Origin: Siphonodentalium dalli
Lineage: Eukaryota > Mollusca > Scaphopoda > Gadilida > Siphonodentaliidae
DNA length: 64,000 bases
Direction of reading: 5' to 3'
NCBI GenBank assembly: GCA_032622095.1
Contig: CP136066.1
Span: 53,410,609 to 53,474,608 of the forward strand
The notes under the pieces are model-generated. The model was not told the origin of the DNA. It made no database searches and saw only the letters and a list, made by a program, of their open reading frames with translations. Both the position numbers and the translations under genes were made by a program. Every line of letters starts with the position of its first letter. Position 1 is the stretch's first letter. Shown piece after piece: positions 46,987-59,083 of this stretch.

Positions 46987-47669
46987 GACACTTGTGCTAT
47001 TGCAGGACGCTCACCCCAGAATGAGAACCCCGTGACAAACATCGCAATTAAAGTTCTCCCTTGCACGTCATATCTCTATTTTCTGTTATCGATTTCAACA
47101 TCAACAATGAAGGAAATATTCATGAAATGTAGACATGGGGTTTATTCAACTGGTGACCCTGCATTAATGTTTTTTGTATCGATAGGATTCGCACTCCGGT
47201 GGCGCAGAACGTCGTGATGTGTTCACGAAAGGCTCCAAATGGAGGGACGGACGTTTGTTGTCAACAAATTGCTTTGAACGACGGGCGTTTACCTCTAGCA
47301 TGAGGGAAACTTGCTCCCATTGGTGTAACTAATGGATATACTACCTCGCTATTAGACCATGCAGATGCTGGGTCAGTTTGATCTCCGCTAATGGGTCCTG
47401 GTTGCAGGCGAAACATTCATTATACATGGCCTTCGATCAGTGACCTTGTAAAAAAAACTCCAGCCCCTCAAGCCGTTCGTCCACAGTAACCCATGCAATA
47501 ACATTATCACCTTGGTAACCTGATTGGGAAAATAGAGGCTCATCAGGAAATAGCAGCGCTGCCAAAATTACCGTTTTACTCAACTGTCTTGGTAAATCTT
47601 TGTAAATACCAACAAAATTAATGTTATCGCCCGGACGTCAAACAGTATAGAAATGGTGTGACTAAACAC
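46987..47669. other. No coding exon supported; possible 5' flank of the signal-peptide exon
   Basis: Composition is closer to balanced than most of the window. I found no TATA box or second exon. The 61-codon plus-strand frame at 47032 is not supported. Confidence 0.3.
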
Positions 47670-49135
47670 CGCCCGGACAAGCCCAGACCGTCATTGCGGA
47701 GTATAGGGCGATTTTAGTGGCAATATCTGCGTGAGAGTGTCATGAAACCCCACCCACACACGGACATGGGTCGCGGCCACACAGAAGTGTCGCTATTAAC
47801 TCTCAAAATGCCGCCATCGGCGAATATGTTCGCCGCGAATGAAGCTAACAGCCCGGACTGCCCCTGTGGTGTCTAGGTGTGATTTTTGTAGCCATAACCG
47901 TGCGGGGTTGTCATAGAAAGCCATCGATACACGCATGCACGGTGGTCACGGCCGAACAGAGGTGACGATATTAACCCATGATTTGCCAAATTCAGCCATA
48001 ATTACAATATTGTACCCGCAATAACAAGACTCGCAGCCCGGACCCCCGTATCGCCGTCGTAATCGTTAATGACTCCATACATATATGTAGCAGAACTACC
48101 GTTGACTACATTCACGAATAAACGAGGGCGAATCGTCACCAAAGCCTGGCAATTAACGCCCAAAATTCCGCCGTCGCCGGATACGTTTACGGCTAACGAA
48201 GCTAACAGCCAGTACCAGCCCGGACCCCTCCCCTGTTGCGTATAGGGTTGATTTTAGTGGCCATATCTGTGCTTTGGTGTCATAGAAATCCACATACGCA
48301 CGGACGGTGGTCACGGCCAAACAGAAGTGCCGAAATTAACCCCTAAACTTTCAGCTAGAATTACAATATTGTGCCCACAATAACAAGACTCGCAGCCCGG
48401 ACTCCCGTATATATCCCCGTCGTACAGCTGATAACTCCTTACATATATGTAGCGGAAGTACCATCGACAACACTCACGAAGAAACAAGGCCGAACCGCCC
48501 ACCAAAGCCTGGCAATTAACCCTCAAAATGCCGCCGTCACCGAATATGTTTACCGCTAAAGAAGATAACAGCCCGGACCGCCCCTGTGGCGTCTAGGGGT
48601 GATTTTAGTGACCGTATCAGTGACTGGGTGTCATGGAAACCCACATAGGCACAGACGGTGGTCACGGCCAAACAGAAGTGCCGATATTAACCCCTAAACT
48701 TGCCAGATTCAGCCAGAATTACAATATTGTGCCCGCAATAACAAGACTCACTGCTCGGACCCCCGTATCACCGTCGTACAGCTAATAAATCCTTACATAT
48801 ATCTAGCGGAACTACCGTCAACTCACGAAGAAACAAGGGCGAATCGCAGTTAACCCTCAAAATGCCGCCGTCACCGAATATATTTACCGCTAACAAAGAT
48901 AACAGCCCTGACCGCCCCTGTGGCAGCTAGGGGAGGGTCTGGGCAGCGAGTTTTGTTATTGCGGGCACAATGTTGTAAATCTGGCTGAATCTGGCAAGTT
49001 TAGGGGTTAATATCGGTACTTCTGTTTGGCCGTCACCGCCGTCCGTGCGTATGTGGGTTTCTTTGACACCCACGCACATATATGGCCACTACAATCACCC
49101 CTACACGCCACAGGGTCGGTCCGGGCTTGTCCGCA
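47670..49135. repeat. GC-rich satellite, about 335-360 bp unit, ending in an inverted copy
   Basis: The marker TAACAGCCCGGAC recurs near 47845, 48202, 48566 and 48899. Other words are AATGCCGCCGTCACCGAATA, CACGGCCAAACAGAAGTGCC and AACAAGACTCGCAGCCCGGA. From about 48935 to 49130 the same words run in the opposite direction. Confidence 0.85.
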
Positions 49136-49499
49136 CAATTTTCCTAGAGTAATTTTTCTTCAAAATAATGGGACAAAAGGTTTTAAGAATGCTTCTATTA
49201 TGTAATAGGTATCCATTTACTCTTGGTAGGGTGGTTTGAGTTCACCATCAGTTAATACTGAGGAATGACACCAATGGGTAATAAAAATGTCACATGGAAA
49301 GGCTCAGATTTAAATAGTTATATTAAAAATCAATTATTCAACCTGATTCAACCTGATATAAATGAAAACATAACTCAATAATAGATTCTTCAAATAAACG
49401 AAAACTCTTCACTGAACTCTTCAAATAAAAATAGACTATTCAAAAAACCATAATAAAATAAAACAAAGGTGTTAACACAAACGTTGACCGATTTCAACG

Positions 49500-49985
49500 A
49501 TATTCGTTATATGGGTCTAGGATCACCTCTAGATGGGAGCTGTCATATTTCAATGATTTTTCGATGAAAAATATGGCCACCGGCAGCCATATTGGATTTT
49601 ACTGTTTGCATCACTAAATCCTTTAATACACCCTATACAGAGCTTATCCCTCATCCGATCATCACCAAACTTCATATGGATCCTCGGTGTGACCTCTCGA
49701 TGGGTGCCTACCATTTTTTCCCGAATTTTGTAAAAAAAAAAAAAAAAAAAAAGGTGCCAGCGGCCATCTTGGATTTTACCATTTGTATGAGCAAATCTAT
49801 TAGCACACCTTACAGGTCACATTTCTCATCCAATCGTCACCAAACTTGATATGGATGTTCGAGATGACCTCTAGATGGTAGCCTCCCTTTTCCCCCAAAT
49901 TTTTTTTTAAAACAAACATGGCCGCCAGCACCCATCTTGGATTTCATATGTCAATCCATCAGCACACCCTATACAGCCCACATTT
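49500..49985. repeat. Tandem repeat, about 180 bp unit, about 3 copies, with a poly-A run
   Basis: Each unit has ATATGGCCACCGGCAGCCAT/GGCCATCTTGGATTTTACC, CACCAAACTT(C/G)ATATGGAT and GACCTCTAGATGG. An A run of about 20 is at 49732-49752. Sequence 49136-49499 shows nothing recognisable. Confidence 0.8.
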
Positions 49986-50099
49986 ATTGGAGAATTGTTT
50001 TGAAACTTTACAGTCTTGTTGGTAAATAAAAAGTAGGAATGCTTCTATAATCATGATACAGAACATAGATCGGATAAGATCAGAAAAACTGAGTAAAAT

Positions 50100-50250
50100 T
50101 GTCATTTGAAGCAGTTTGGTGGGGGTGGGTCCCTATCCCAGAATTGGAAAAAATAAAAATTAGGGGGTGGTGGGTAACCCAGATGGCGGGGGTTTTTTTT
50201 TTTGCGCCTAGTGTCCGGAAAAAAATTCTGCCCCCCCCCCCCTACCCTGA
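50100..50250. repeat. Low-complexity G-, T- and C-run segment
   Basis: GGTGGGGGTGGGT, a T run and a C run of about 12. The open frames on both strands are products of the low complexity. From 50251 to 51019 an 89-codon frame (50520-50789) was noted but not accepted. Confidence 0.7.
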
Positions 50251-51339
50251 TCACCATACTATTTACGTATTTAAACACTGATCCCATTCATTGGATATAA
50301 TTTTGTTGGACTGAACCGCCAGTTTGACTATTACCAATATCTGGTAATTTGGACAAATCCGAAAATAACAAATGAGATCCTAAACACATTCTAAAGACAC
50401 GTATTATTGTGCTAGTGCTATAATTTTTCCGGTTCTTTGCCAGTAATAACCGTCTCCTTTCGGCAACGAGGGCAATTTTTTAATTGAGCCCGAATTTCTG
50501 AAATTTCTCAAGGCTGCCGGTGGGTCAGCCGGTGGATTATTCAGACGGATACCATTACCCTACATCACCAGGATCCGTGACGAAAAAAACTCTATACGCG
50601 AAAACACGCATCAGCGAAAAATACCGGTTTGACTGCCAGACTATTATGGTGGTGTCAAAGCAATGTGCGCTACCCACCGTGTACCCACTGAGACGTGATG
50701 TGTTTTGTTATTCTTTCCACCAGACCAAGTCATTGGGAATGCACTTTTATATTATCGTATACTCTTTAACAAAATTGATTATATACTAATGGACTCAGAT
50801 GGAGGTTTTCTGTTCATCGTTTGAGGTCTGATTCGCTGATGTTTAAATGCCGACTGTGGTATCATTAAATATTGACCGACCCGTCCTGACAATATATCAG
50901 CTTCCTGTGCCAACGCAGTGGAAGAATTGTTGCACGCAAACGTTTGCTCGAGTATTGTGCCATTTACCGGACTGTCTCTCTCAGGAGATATCGTGCCAGG
51001 GAAGTGCTGATAGCATGTATGGACACTTTGTGATGTCTACCCCCCCCCCCCCCCCCGTGGTCAATATTTCCAAGAACTTGTAAATGTCATTCAACAGTTG
51101 GAAATTTCGTGCTCAAAATTGTTACGATAGTTTGAATTTCCAGCCAATATCCAGTGCGAAATACATTTATGTCGATTTTACATCAAAAGTCGAACATTCA
51201 GCTACTTTCAGCCACAATAATAGACCAATATCAACCAATCAATCAACGAGTCATATAGAATCTTTGTTCCCGCTTACAATACAAATTTCTACTTTTAGTA
51301 ACAACAGGTTTAGTAGCTGCGTGTATTTTTGAGACACAT

Positions 51340-51420
51340 TTTTGGGGGTTGGTGGGATTAGAACCCCGGACCGTGACGGCGAGCGCTTTGTGATTCAGAG
51401 TCCGATGTCAATACCAAAAA
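51340..51420 (-). repeat. tRNA-like (SINE-type) fragment
   Basis: On the minus strand GGACTCTGAATCACAAAG resembles a tRNA-Gln type anticodon arm, and GGGGTTCTAATCCCACC a T-arm/B box. No acceptor stem or A box could be paired, so it is a tRNA-derived fragment. Confidence 0.4.
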
Positions 51421-51497
51421 GGAAGCTCAAATGGCCGTGTTTTCCGACTTATAGGACACTATATATATATATGTACATTTTAAAGATATCTGCGTTA

Positions 51498-51941
51498 GGT
51501 GTGTGAAGTTAGTTCGACGTTCGATATTCGATATTCGCCACTTAGAAAAATTTCAACAACAAAAATAAATTTTCGTTTTATGCGTGATGGGTGTGCAATG
51601 AGTCCAATTCGTGCTGTCCCACAGAAACTTCGTCCGAAATTTCGCGCTTTTCCTGTTTTCCAGACCATAGCTGCATGAACTTCGAAATTTGCATTTATAC
51701 ACACGGCATTGTCCATTATCAAAGTCCAGCTATGGTCTGATAAACAGGAAAAGCGCAGAATTTCGGACGATATTTCAGTGGGAGTACACGAATTGGACTC
51801 CTTTGCACACCCATCGTGCATTAAACGAAAATTGATTTCTGTTGTTGAAGTCGCGAAAACCGAATATCGAATTTCGAACGTCGAATTAACTTCACGCGAA
51901 TATCGAATGAATATCGAACGTCGAACTAACTTCACACACCT
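51498..51941. repeat. 444-bp foldback element with about 200-bp arms
   Basis: AGGTGTGTGAAGTTAGTTCG at the left is mirrored at 51922-51941. Arms also share CCTGTTTTCCAGACCATAGCT-type and AATTTCG-type words, with a short loop near 51690-51720. The 146-codon minus-strand frame is a by-product of the palindrome. Confidence 0.8.
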
Positions 51942-52370
51942 CTCGACGTTAGATATAACTTAAGAAATTTGCAAAAACCAATGCAGCTTCTAAAATCGGC
52001 GCCTTGTGTGTTGTATACAGAGGCAGACTGGGCCAAAAAACCGGCCAGGGAAATGAATATAATACCGGCCCATCTGCACCCCCTTGAATCAGAATCTGTT
52101 CAGGGGGTGGCTTATTGGTTTACATTGCATGGACCGATATTGACGATTTTACCACCAAAATGATCGTAAATAAACGCTGATTATCAAACGCTTAACGGCT
52201 TGACTATCGTTTATGGAACAGAAATCCTATAGGACGATAAGTAGTTACTGAAAATATACATAATCGGGGAAAATAGCACTCGTGACCCAGTGCAACATCG
52301 TGCGTGTGGATGGCAAGGATTTTTTTCTGTGGTATAATCGGATAACAAAACAGTTGTTGCCCTTCTTCTC

Positions 52371-52479
52371 GGGAGACATAGAGATTTGTCACCCGCTCGA
52401 GAACGGAATGTCTCCCTCGGTGCTGTGCTTCTCGGGAGACATTCCGTTCTCGAGCGGGTGACAAATCTCAATGTCTCCC
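52371..52479. repeat. Near-perfect 46-bp stem, 17-nt loop hairpin
   Basis: Arms 52371-52416 and 52434-52479 are complementary at 45 of 46 positions (words GAGATTTGTCACCCGCTCGA and TCGAGCGGGTGACAAATCTC). The arms are GC-rich against an AT-rich background. Confidence 0.9.
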
Positions 52480-53219
52480 TCGACAGCGGGCGACAACTGT
52501 ATAAGGACACACCGGGCTGTCCATGGTAGTTCGGCCCGGGGTGAGAAAATTTTGAAAACTATACAAGAAAATCGCTAATCCTAGCATCTAGACTGGCCTC
52601 AACTGAAGCGTTCCTATTGTGTTGGAAATTTCAATTGGGGGAGGGTCCGGGAGTGGTGCGTGAGAATTTTTTTTGGGATTTACAGCTGGGAGTTACCGTT
52701 AAAATCTCGAGATTAACGGGGTCTTTACGTGGTGTTATATGATGCTGACAAGTTCATTAAATGACAAACTAGTACTTACGATTAGCCAATTAGGCTGGTT
52801 AAACAACACATGTGGCGGCCCACGTCGGTTTCATTTGCAGCCCAACCACATATACCCCCCCCCCCCCCCCACACACGGCCTCCGGCCCATCGGGAATTTT
52901 CCCGGTCTACCGATCGGCCAGTCCGCCTCTGGTTGTATATATAGTCCCAGGCGTGTACGTACAGAGGGCAACGGCGTGTCTCGGAGACAAGTACATATAG
53001 CATGCAACTGTGCCAAATATCTACCATATATATACACTAGATATGCCCATGTCCTGTATACGAACATTTATATTTGGGTAATTTGTTCTCATATTTGTAT
53101 TGATCGGTTAGTTCTTTCCTCAAATATTCTGAATAGAAGTATATTTTTGAGCTGATTTTAATTTCGTGTTGTCCTCTGTTGTACACAACGGCCTCCATTG
53201 TTTCTAATTTTCGGGAATG

Positions 53220-53488
53220 TTAACCCTTCCATGGCCGGAATGCGATAGTGCAGCATTAAAAACCCTGTGCCAGTGCAATCACATATATATGCGAGTCTCC
53301 CATATGGAGCCCCGCATATAAGAGAATTCACTGGCTTACAAGATCAATGTAACTATTGTTAGGTCAATCCATTCTCTTATATTATTATATTCGAGGCGAC
53401 CTATGGGAGACTCACATATTTAAGAGAATGCATTGGCACAGGGTTTTTTTCCGCAAAATTCATGAAGCTCCGGTCATGGAAGGGTTAA
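53220..53488. mobile_element. Family D element, complete with TTAA at both ends
   Basis: TTAACCCTTCCATGGCCGG at the left and CCGGTCATGGAAGGGTTAA at the right are inverted ends. Two palindromes lie inside (about 53265-53335 and 53367-53435), separated by CTTACAAGATCAATGTAACT. Confidence 0.85.
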
Positions 53489-53645
53489 CTAACACATTAA
53501 TTCCTGCGCAATTTCCGGTGTCGCATATATACACGGTGATTATGCAATACCATATGTATTTTCGGTGTAGGATAGGGAGGCGTTGTATATTTTCATCAAT
53601 TTATACGAAATACTTTGTATAGCATTATGACAGAATGGCGTTTGA

Positions 53646-54788
53646 TTAACCCTGTCTATACTAATTACTCATTGACGAGTAGTTCCCTCAGAAATTGTTC
53701 AAATAATAACAAACAACCCATTATTATCTGAACATTTTCCCCACCAATGAATAGGAATACTTCTGCACTTCTACTGCATGTTCGTCTCACTGTTGTCTGC
53801 TCATTTTTCCTGAACACCTCTTCAAATCAATAATAGACCATTGCAGTGGATATTTTTTATGGTTTATGCCATTATGGCAAAGGGGATGTCAAGGCCTAGT
53901 AACTACTTACTGGGTGGACAGCACCACACCGACCCGCCGGACTAGCAGGAAAATACTAGTATGAAGGATCGACTGGTAACCGAGAGTGACCCCTCGGCTA
54001 TCTACAGGTCAACAAAGGATACAGGATAGTATAACGGCCGATCATTCTGTCGTCATATATGAAAATTTTCACGTGATATGTGTATAAAACAAATGTATGC
54101 ATACCATGACGGAAAAGGAACATTGCACCAAGATGTATTAGGGATATGGGACTATCTTATTGTTATGCTGCCCAAATTGTAGTACAGGTACATGTTACCC
54201 CGTACACCGTGATATGAAATTTACGAGGCATGATTCGGGAAGTGATTTAGTCAACGCTCTTCATTTTGCATCAAGCTATGGTATTGTGTTATTAGTAGCA
54301 TTGTAGCTTAAAAATTATAATTTTTTATCTGATCCACTAAGCTATAATATTTTATAGTGTATATAGTCCCCGAGTTCCCGCTAATGAGGGGAGCTGGCTA
54401 TACTAACATAGGGTGATAACAGTCAATGATATATAGTAGTCAACAATAGGTACAGATACATATATGGTTTATTGTTTAAATAAAAGTAAAATTACAGTGA
54501 TTCTGATCTGTGAATGTCGCTAAGCATTTTGAGAGCGCACAGTGAAATGTTTCAGAGAAAGATTTACTACGACCAGGCCGAAATATGTCACAATTACAAA
54601 GTTGGGTATGCCAGAAAATAACAGTAGGCTACGGTGGTCATCGGAAGCGCCCATGAGTTATATAATGAACGAAATGAGTCCATTATTATATGATATGGTT
54701 TCGACAACTCTTCAAATCAATAATAGACCATTGCAGTGGATATTTTTATAACCGAGCGGAAGAATCCATTTAATATAGAAAGGGTTAA
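53646..54788. mobile_element. Family A element split by an 850-bp insertion with 40-bp duplication
   Basis: The left end TTAACCCTGTCTATACTAAT is at 53646 and the right end TATAGAAAGGGTTAA finishes at 54788. A 40-bp segment (TTCAAATCAATAATAGACCA...) is present identically at 53818-53857 and 54708-54747, bracketing 53858-54707. The inserted part has a 69-codon frame (54542-54751) that I do not recognise. Confidence 0.7.
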
Positions 54789-54859
54789 ATGCTGTTTGAA
54801 AGAAACGCAACCAAATTATATATTTAAATGCATAGAAATATGCTCATTTGAAATCTGCG

Positions 54860-55321
54860 TTAAAGGCCCATTTAATGTTCGAGTCACAGTTTTTTTTTAT
54901 AGTGCCTTGATATACGGTTTTAATAACGTTAATTAATCACCATTTGAAACTTCTGTGTCTCAGAAGATGCCTATAGAGAAATAGAAAACAGCTGAAATCA
55001 TAAAAAGATTCTCCCCGTTATGCCTTCCAGAATGCATCAGAATTCAAACTAAAATGTATTTTCAATGGAAGTGGAATAACTCTATCTTAAAATATACAGT
55101 TATTCCTCCTCCATTGAAAATAATACACTTTGCACAACCAAACCAGAAGAAACCGTAGCACAAACACATATCGGTAACTCGACAAAAAACATGTTCACAG
55201 TTTATTACACCGGATAAGTTGATAATACAATGTTTTGGAGCTTCGTCTTTCAAATGGTATATAATATGGCATATATTTTATATATGTGATCTGGGGGTTC
55301 GAAAATTAAGTGGGCCCTTAA
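54860..55321. mobile_element. Family B element, complete, 462 bp
   Basis: TTAAAGGCCCATTTAATGTT at the left and AAATTAAGTGGGCCCTTAA at the right are inverted ends at TTAA. It serves as the reference copy for the fragments at 15083, 28976 and 43983. Confidence 0.8.
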
Positions 55322-55431
55322 TATAGAAAGGATCATATGCTATTTGAAAGAAACGTAAATTATATAATGCATAGAAATATCCACATTTAAAATATGCGTT
55401 AAAAGCAGGCATGGTTTATCTGACTGCTTAT

Positions 55432-56650
55432 GTAACGTGTACACATGCCCAGGGAGTCATTGTCCACTTTATATTGATGATATTAATTATAGTTTTGATT
55501 GTGTTATTTCGCGCTCCGCGTGTATAATGTTTCGCGGATTCATGGTATACATGGGCCATGGGCGTTTTATTTATAGAAATGGGAATTTTTGGGACGGATT
55601 AAAAGTCGAACTGCGACCAGGAGGCCGTGTCCGGTAAAAGGTGTTGTTGGGAATTCTGGTGAGATGCATGAGAAACCTTCAGTTGATAAGCCGTATATAG
55701 TTGTTGTAATAATTTGAAGGATTAGTTGTTTTAACGGAATTATGAGTTGGTCATTCGTGAAACCAATATATTTTATATTCTATAATTACAATCATGGGTA
55801 TATAATATATTTTATATTCTATAACTACAATCATGGGTATATCATATATGATCTTGAGCACGTTACCATTTCTGACATTGGTTTTCTTGTAGAAGGATTG
55901 TGTCATTTGATTGATATATTTGACGAGAATATGGCGACATGAATTATGGATGTTCTATGCTGATGTCGACTCTATCTGACTGATGTTTAGGTAACATACC
56001 ATCACAGGAGGTCATTGTCCACTTTATATTGATGATATTAATTATAGTTTTGATTGTGTCATAGAAGGATTGGGTCATTTGATTGATCTATTTGACGAGA
56101 TTATGGAGACATGAATTATGGATGTTTTATATGCTGACGTCGACTTTAACTGACTGCTGTGTAGGTAACGTGTACACATACCATAACAGGGAATCATTGT
56201 CCACTTTATATTGATATTAATTATAGTTTTGATTGTGTCATAAGGATTGGGTCATTTGATTGATCTACATGTATTTGAAGAGAATATGGAAACATGAATT
56301 ATGGATGTTTTATATGCTGACGTCGACTTTAACTGACTGATGTGTAGGTAACGTGTACCAATGCCATAACAGTGAATCATTGTCCACTTTATATTGATGA
56401 TATTAATTATAGTTTTGATTGTGTCATAGAAGGATTGGGTCATTTGATTGATCTATTTGAAGAAATTATGGAGACATGAATGATGATGTTTTATATGCTG
56501 ACGTCGACTTTAACTGACTGCTGTGTAGGTAACGTGTACACATACCATCACAGGGAGTCATTGTCCACTTTATATTGATGATATTAATTATAGTTTTGAT
56601 TGTGCCATGGGTCATTTGGTTGATCTATTTGAAGAGAATATGGATAAATT
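55432..56650. repeat. Tandem repeat, about 181 bp unit, about 5 copies
   Basis: ATTGTCCACTTTATATTGA recurs near 55459, 56016, 56193, 56379 and 56560. The first unit is about 375 bp longer, because between GATTGTGTT and AGAAGGATTG it carries extra sequence (about 55506-55885), including an open, more balanced stretch (FRGFMVYMGHGRFIYRNG). The other units are 177-186 bp. Confidence 0.85.
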
Positions 56651-57340
56651 GCATACTTGAGGTGAGTAATTGGTGAACATCAAGACATTCAACTGGGGAA
56701 CTTCAATCTGATCCTATATTTCCCATAGTAGTTGAGGCACTGCAGAATGAGGTTCCATCCATGAGGGCAGCGTTCACACTTGGCCGAAATTTTATTTGGC
56801 CAATTCTGATTTTTTTGTTTGTTGCCAAATTAAAAAAACTGTCCAAATTAAATCCTCATTTTCTGGTCTCACAATTAATGAATGTTTGTTTTTATTTAAC
56901 ATCTAACATTCTATATAATTATGTCCATCTCTTCGAATACCGTGTCTTGACTTCTTCAAAAACACCATTGTTACTTGACAATATACCACTACCCACCATC
57001 TACCATTCACCCTATGACAGACAAAGGATTCATTAGTGTTCATCCTCATTACATTTTTATTACATTGTTTGATAGTGCACTGCCATGAGAGCATTGAGAT
57101 ACCAATTAAGCTAATCAATTAGCAGATGATTATACTGTAGATTTGATTCTCATGTCGCTCCCATTACAAAATCAATTTGGGCTTTTGAATTAGATTTCCG
57201 ATTTTGGGGTAAAAAATACTCTGCCCCAAATTATTTGTTTTGCCATTTTTGAAAAAAAATGGCCATTGGCCAATTTGGCCTATGAAGGCGTGAACCATGC
57301 CAGAGGGTGAATTTGGTGATGCTAGTCCACCATGCGAAAT
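56640..57340. mobile_element. Family C-type copy split by a 540-bp insertion
   Basis: The left part (CAACTGGGGAACTTCAATCT, TTGAGGCA, GCAGAATGAGGT) ends at about 56757 and the right part (CCAGAGGGTGAATTTGGTGA) resumes at 57300. The insert has GCGTTCACACTTGGCC and inverse GCGTGAACCATG-type ends. Confidence 0.55.
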
Positions 57341-57346
57341 TTAAGG

Positions 57347-57545
57347 CAGCGATAAATCTGTTATTTCGAATATAAATGCATCTACATTTATACACATATA
57401 TTTTAAATTTAACGCATCTATAAATGTGTTATTTTAAATATAAATGCACGTAAATTGCATATATATTTGAAATTTAATGCATACATAAATGAGTTATTTC
57501 GAAAATAAATGATCCGTAAATTGCACATATTTTTTTTAATCGACC
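57347..57545. repeat. About 65-bp tandem repeat, 3 copies
   Basis: Units near 57347, 57411 and 57478 share ATAAATGTGTTATTT and AATATAAATGCA words. Confidence 0.75.
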
Positions 57546-57896
57546 ATGGACATGCACATAAATCCCACGTAAATGTGTAAAAATACATGTATGTCAAGTT
57601 TATGGAAATTTACGTGACCCGTATATGCCGTAAATCTAGACATTTAATAGAAAATATGTTACATTTATGTGAAATTAAATTCAAAATTTCATGCAGTGAA
57701 TGAGACATCTTCATTTGAACACCAGATATTAGAATGTTTTGGAGCTTCCACTGTTTGTGTCATATAATATAAATTTGATAAGTACAGTATAATATGAGAA
57801 TTCTATAATTATGTAGGCCTTCAAAAAATCAATTTATGGCTATTCCCTGCTAACAGGATCTGTTGTTCATCCAGTCAGCATCATTGAACACTTTGT

Positions 57897-58157
57897 TTAA
57901 CCCTTTGATGATGGGAGCATTGCTGGTGCAGCATTAAAGACCCTGTGCCAGTATATTCTCTTATATATGCAAGTGTCCCACAGGGAGCCTCGCATATATA
58001 AAGAATGCACTGGCTTACCAGGTCAAGGTAAATATTGTTAGGCCAATATTTTTCTCATATATATGAGTCACCCTATGGGAGACTCGTATATTTAAGAGGA
58101 TGCATTGGCACAGGTTTCTCGCAAAATTTCAGAAAGCTCCAGTCATGGAAGGGTTAA
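57897..58157. mobile_element. Family D element, complete with TTAA at both ends
   Basis: TTAACCCTTTGATGATGG at the left, CCAGTCATGGAAGGGTTAA at the right, and two palindromes inside (about 57950-58010 and 58040-58110). Confidence 0.85.
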
Positions 58158-58520
58158 AACGCAATCTCAACAATGGATTTTAACGAGGACATTGATAACT
58201 GAATATTGAATGACAAGTAGTTACTTGATTGTTAATTACTTATTGATAGCGACGTTCATCTAATAAGTTAAAAAATCTTAAAGGGACTCAAGGCCTTCGA
58301 ACTGCATATATGCGAAAAACATAAAATATATAAAAGTCTATGAAAAAAATATCATCAACAAGTACAAGTAAAATAGATCGTCTTTGTTCTTATTTTCATT
58401 ATTAATAACTCTCCAATAATGAGATCTCACTTATCAAAATCTTTATTATGTAAACATTACTGTTACAGTTACCAATCCAAGTCCAATTAGTCCAATAAGA
58501 TACCAAAGTTTAATCCAAAC

Positions 58521-58856
58521 TTGATGGTGAACATTGGAAAAGGTCAAAGCATTGAAAATACGCAGGAAATCAAATTCAGACCTAAAATATTTGACTTTAC
58601 TAAGAGATTAACAATGTTTGTTGACAAATCACTGTACCAGTTTTGTTTACATAACTATGGTTTCAACATGCAACATTTCGCTATTGGAGAGTTATCAATA
58701 ATTTATATAAAAACAACATCGATCTATTTTTCCATGTTCTTTTTAGTGGTGATGTATTTACAGACTTTCATAATTTTTGCACATTTACCCGCTGCGAACA
58801 CCTGGGTCTCTTTTAGGCAATTTGTCAAATCATTAGCTGAGCATGGCTACAAATGA
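58521..58856 (+). CDS. Unrecognised 111-codon open frame
   Basis: It is long for such AT-rich sequence, starts with ATGATG and has a hydrophobic stretch (SIYFSMFFLVVMYLQTFIIF) that could be one membrane segment. It lies about 230 bp past the stop codon of the minus-strand SPRTN-like gene, so it may merely overlap that gene's 3' UTR. No family, splice site or promoter was recognised. Confidence 0.2.
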   Translation: MMVNIGKGQSIENTQEIKFRPKIFDFTKRLTMFVDKSLYQFCLHNYGFNMQHFAIGELSIIYIKTTSIYFSMFFLVVMYLQTFIIFAHLPAANTWVSFRQFVKSLAEHGYK

Positions 58857-59083
58857 ATCCAAAGGGGGTTTGTCTGCCTGTTACGTGCTTTATAATCTGA
58901 AGGCTATTTGCAAGTGAAGAATAAACAGAACAGTGTAACAAAATCATTTATATTCAATAAGGCTATAACATGTCTTGCATGCAAAAAGAAAACAAAAATC
59001 TGGAGGAAGACAAAATGTTTGTGGAGGTAAATTATATTGCCATGACAACAATAATATGCCACAATGTTGCAGTAAACATGTTG

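Noticed and set aside
50499-50789. Open frame of about 97 codons on the plus strand (with DYSDGYHYPTSPGSV)
   Set aside because: Composition is somewhat gene-like, but I found no convincing acceptor or donor, no domain, and it dissolves into AT-rich codons at its end.
51495-51935. 146-codon minus-strand frame
   Set aside because: Product of the foldback element; the opposite strand is also open in the mirrored arm.
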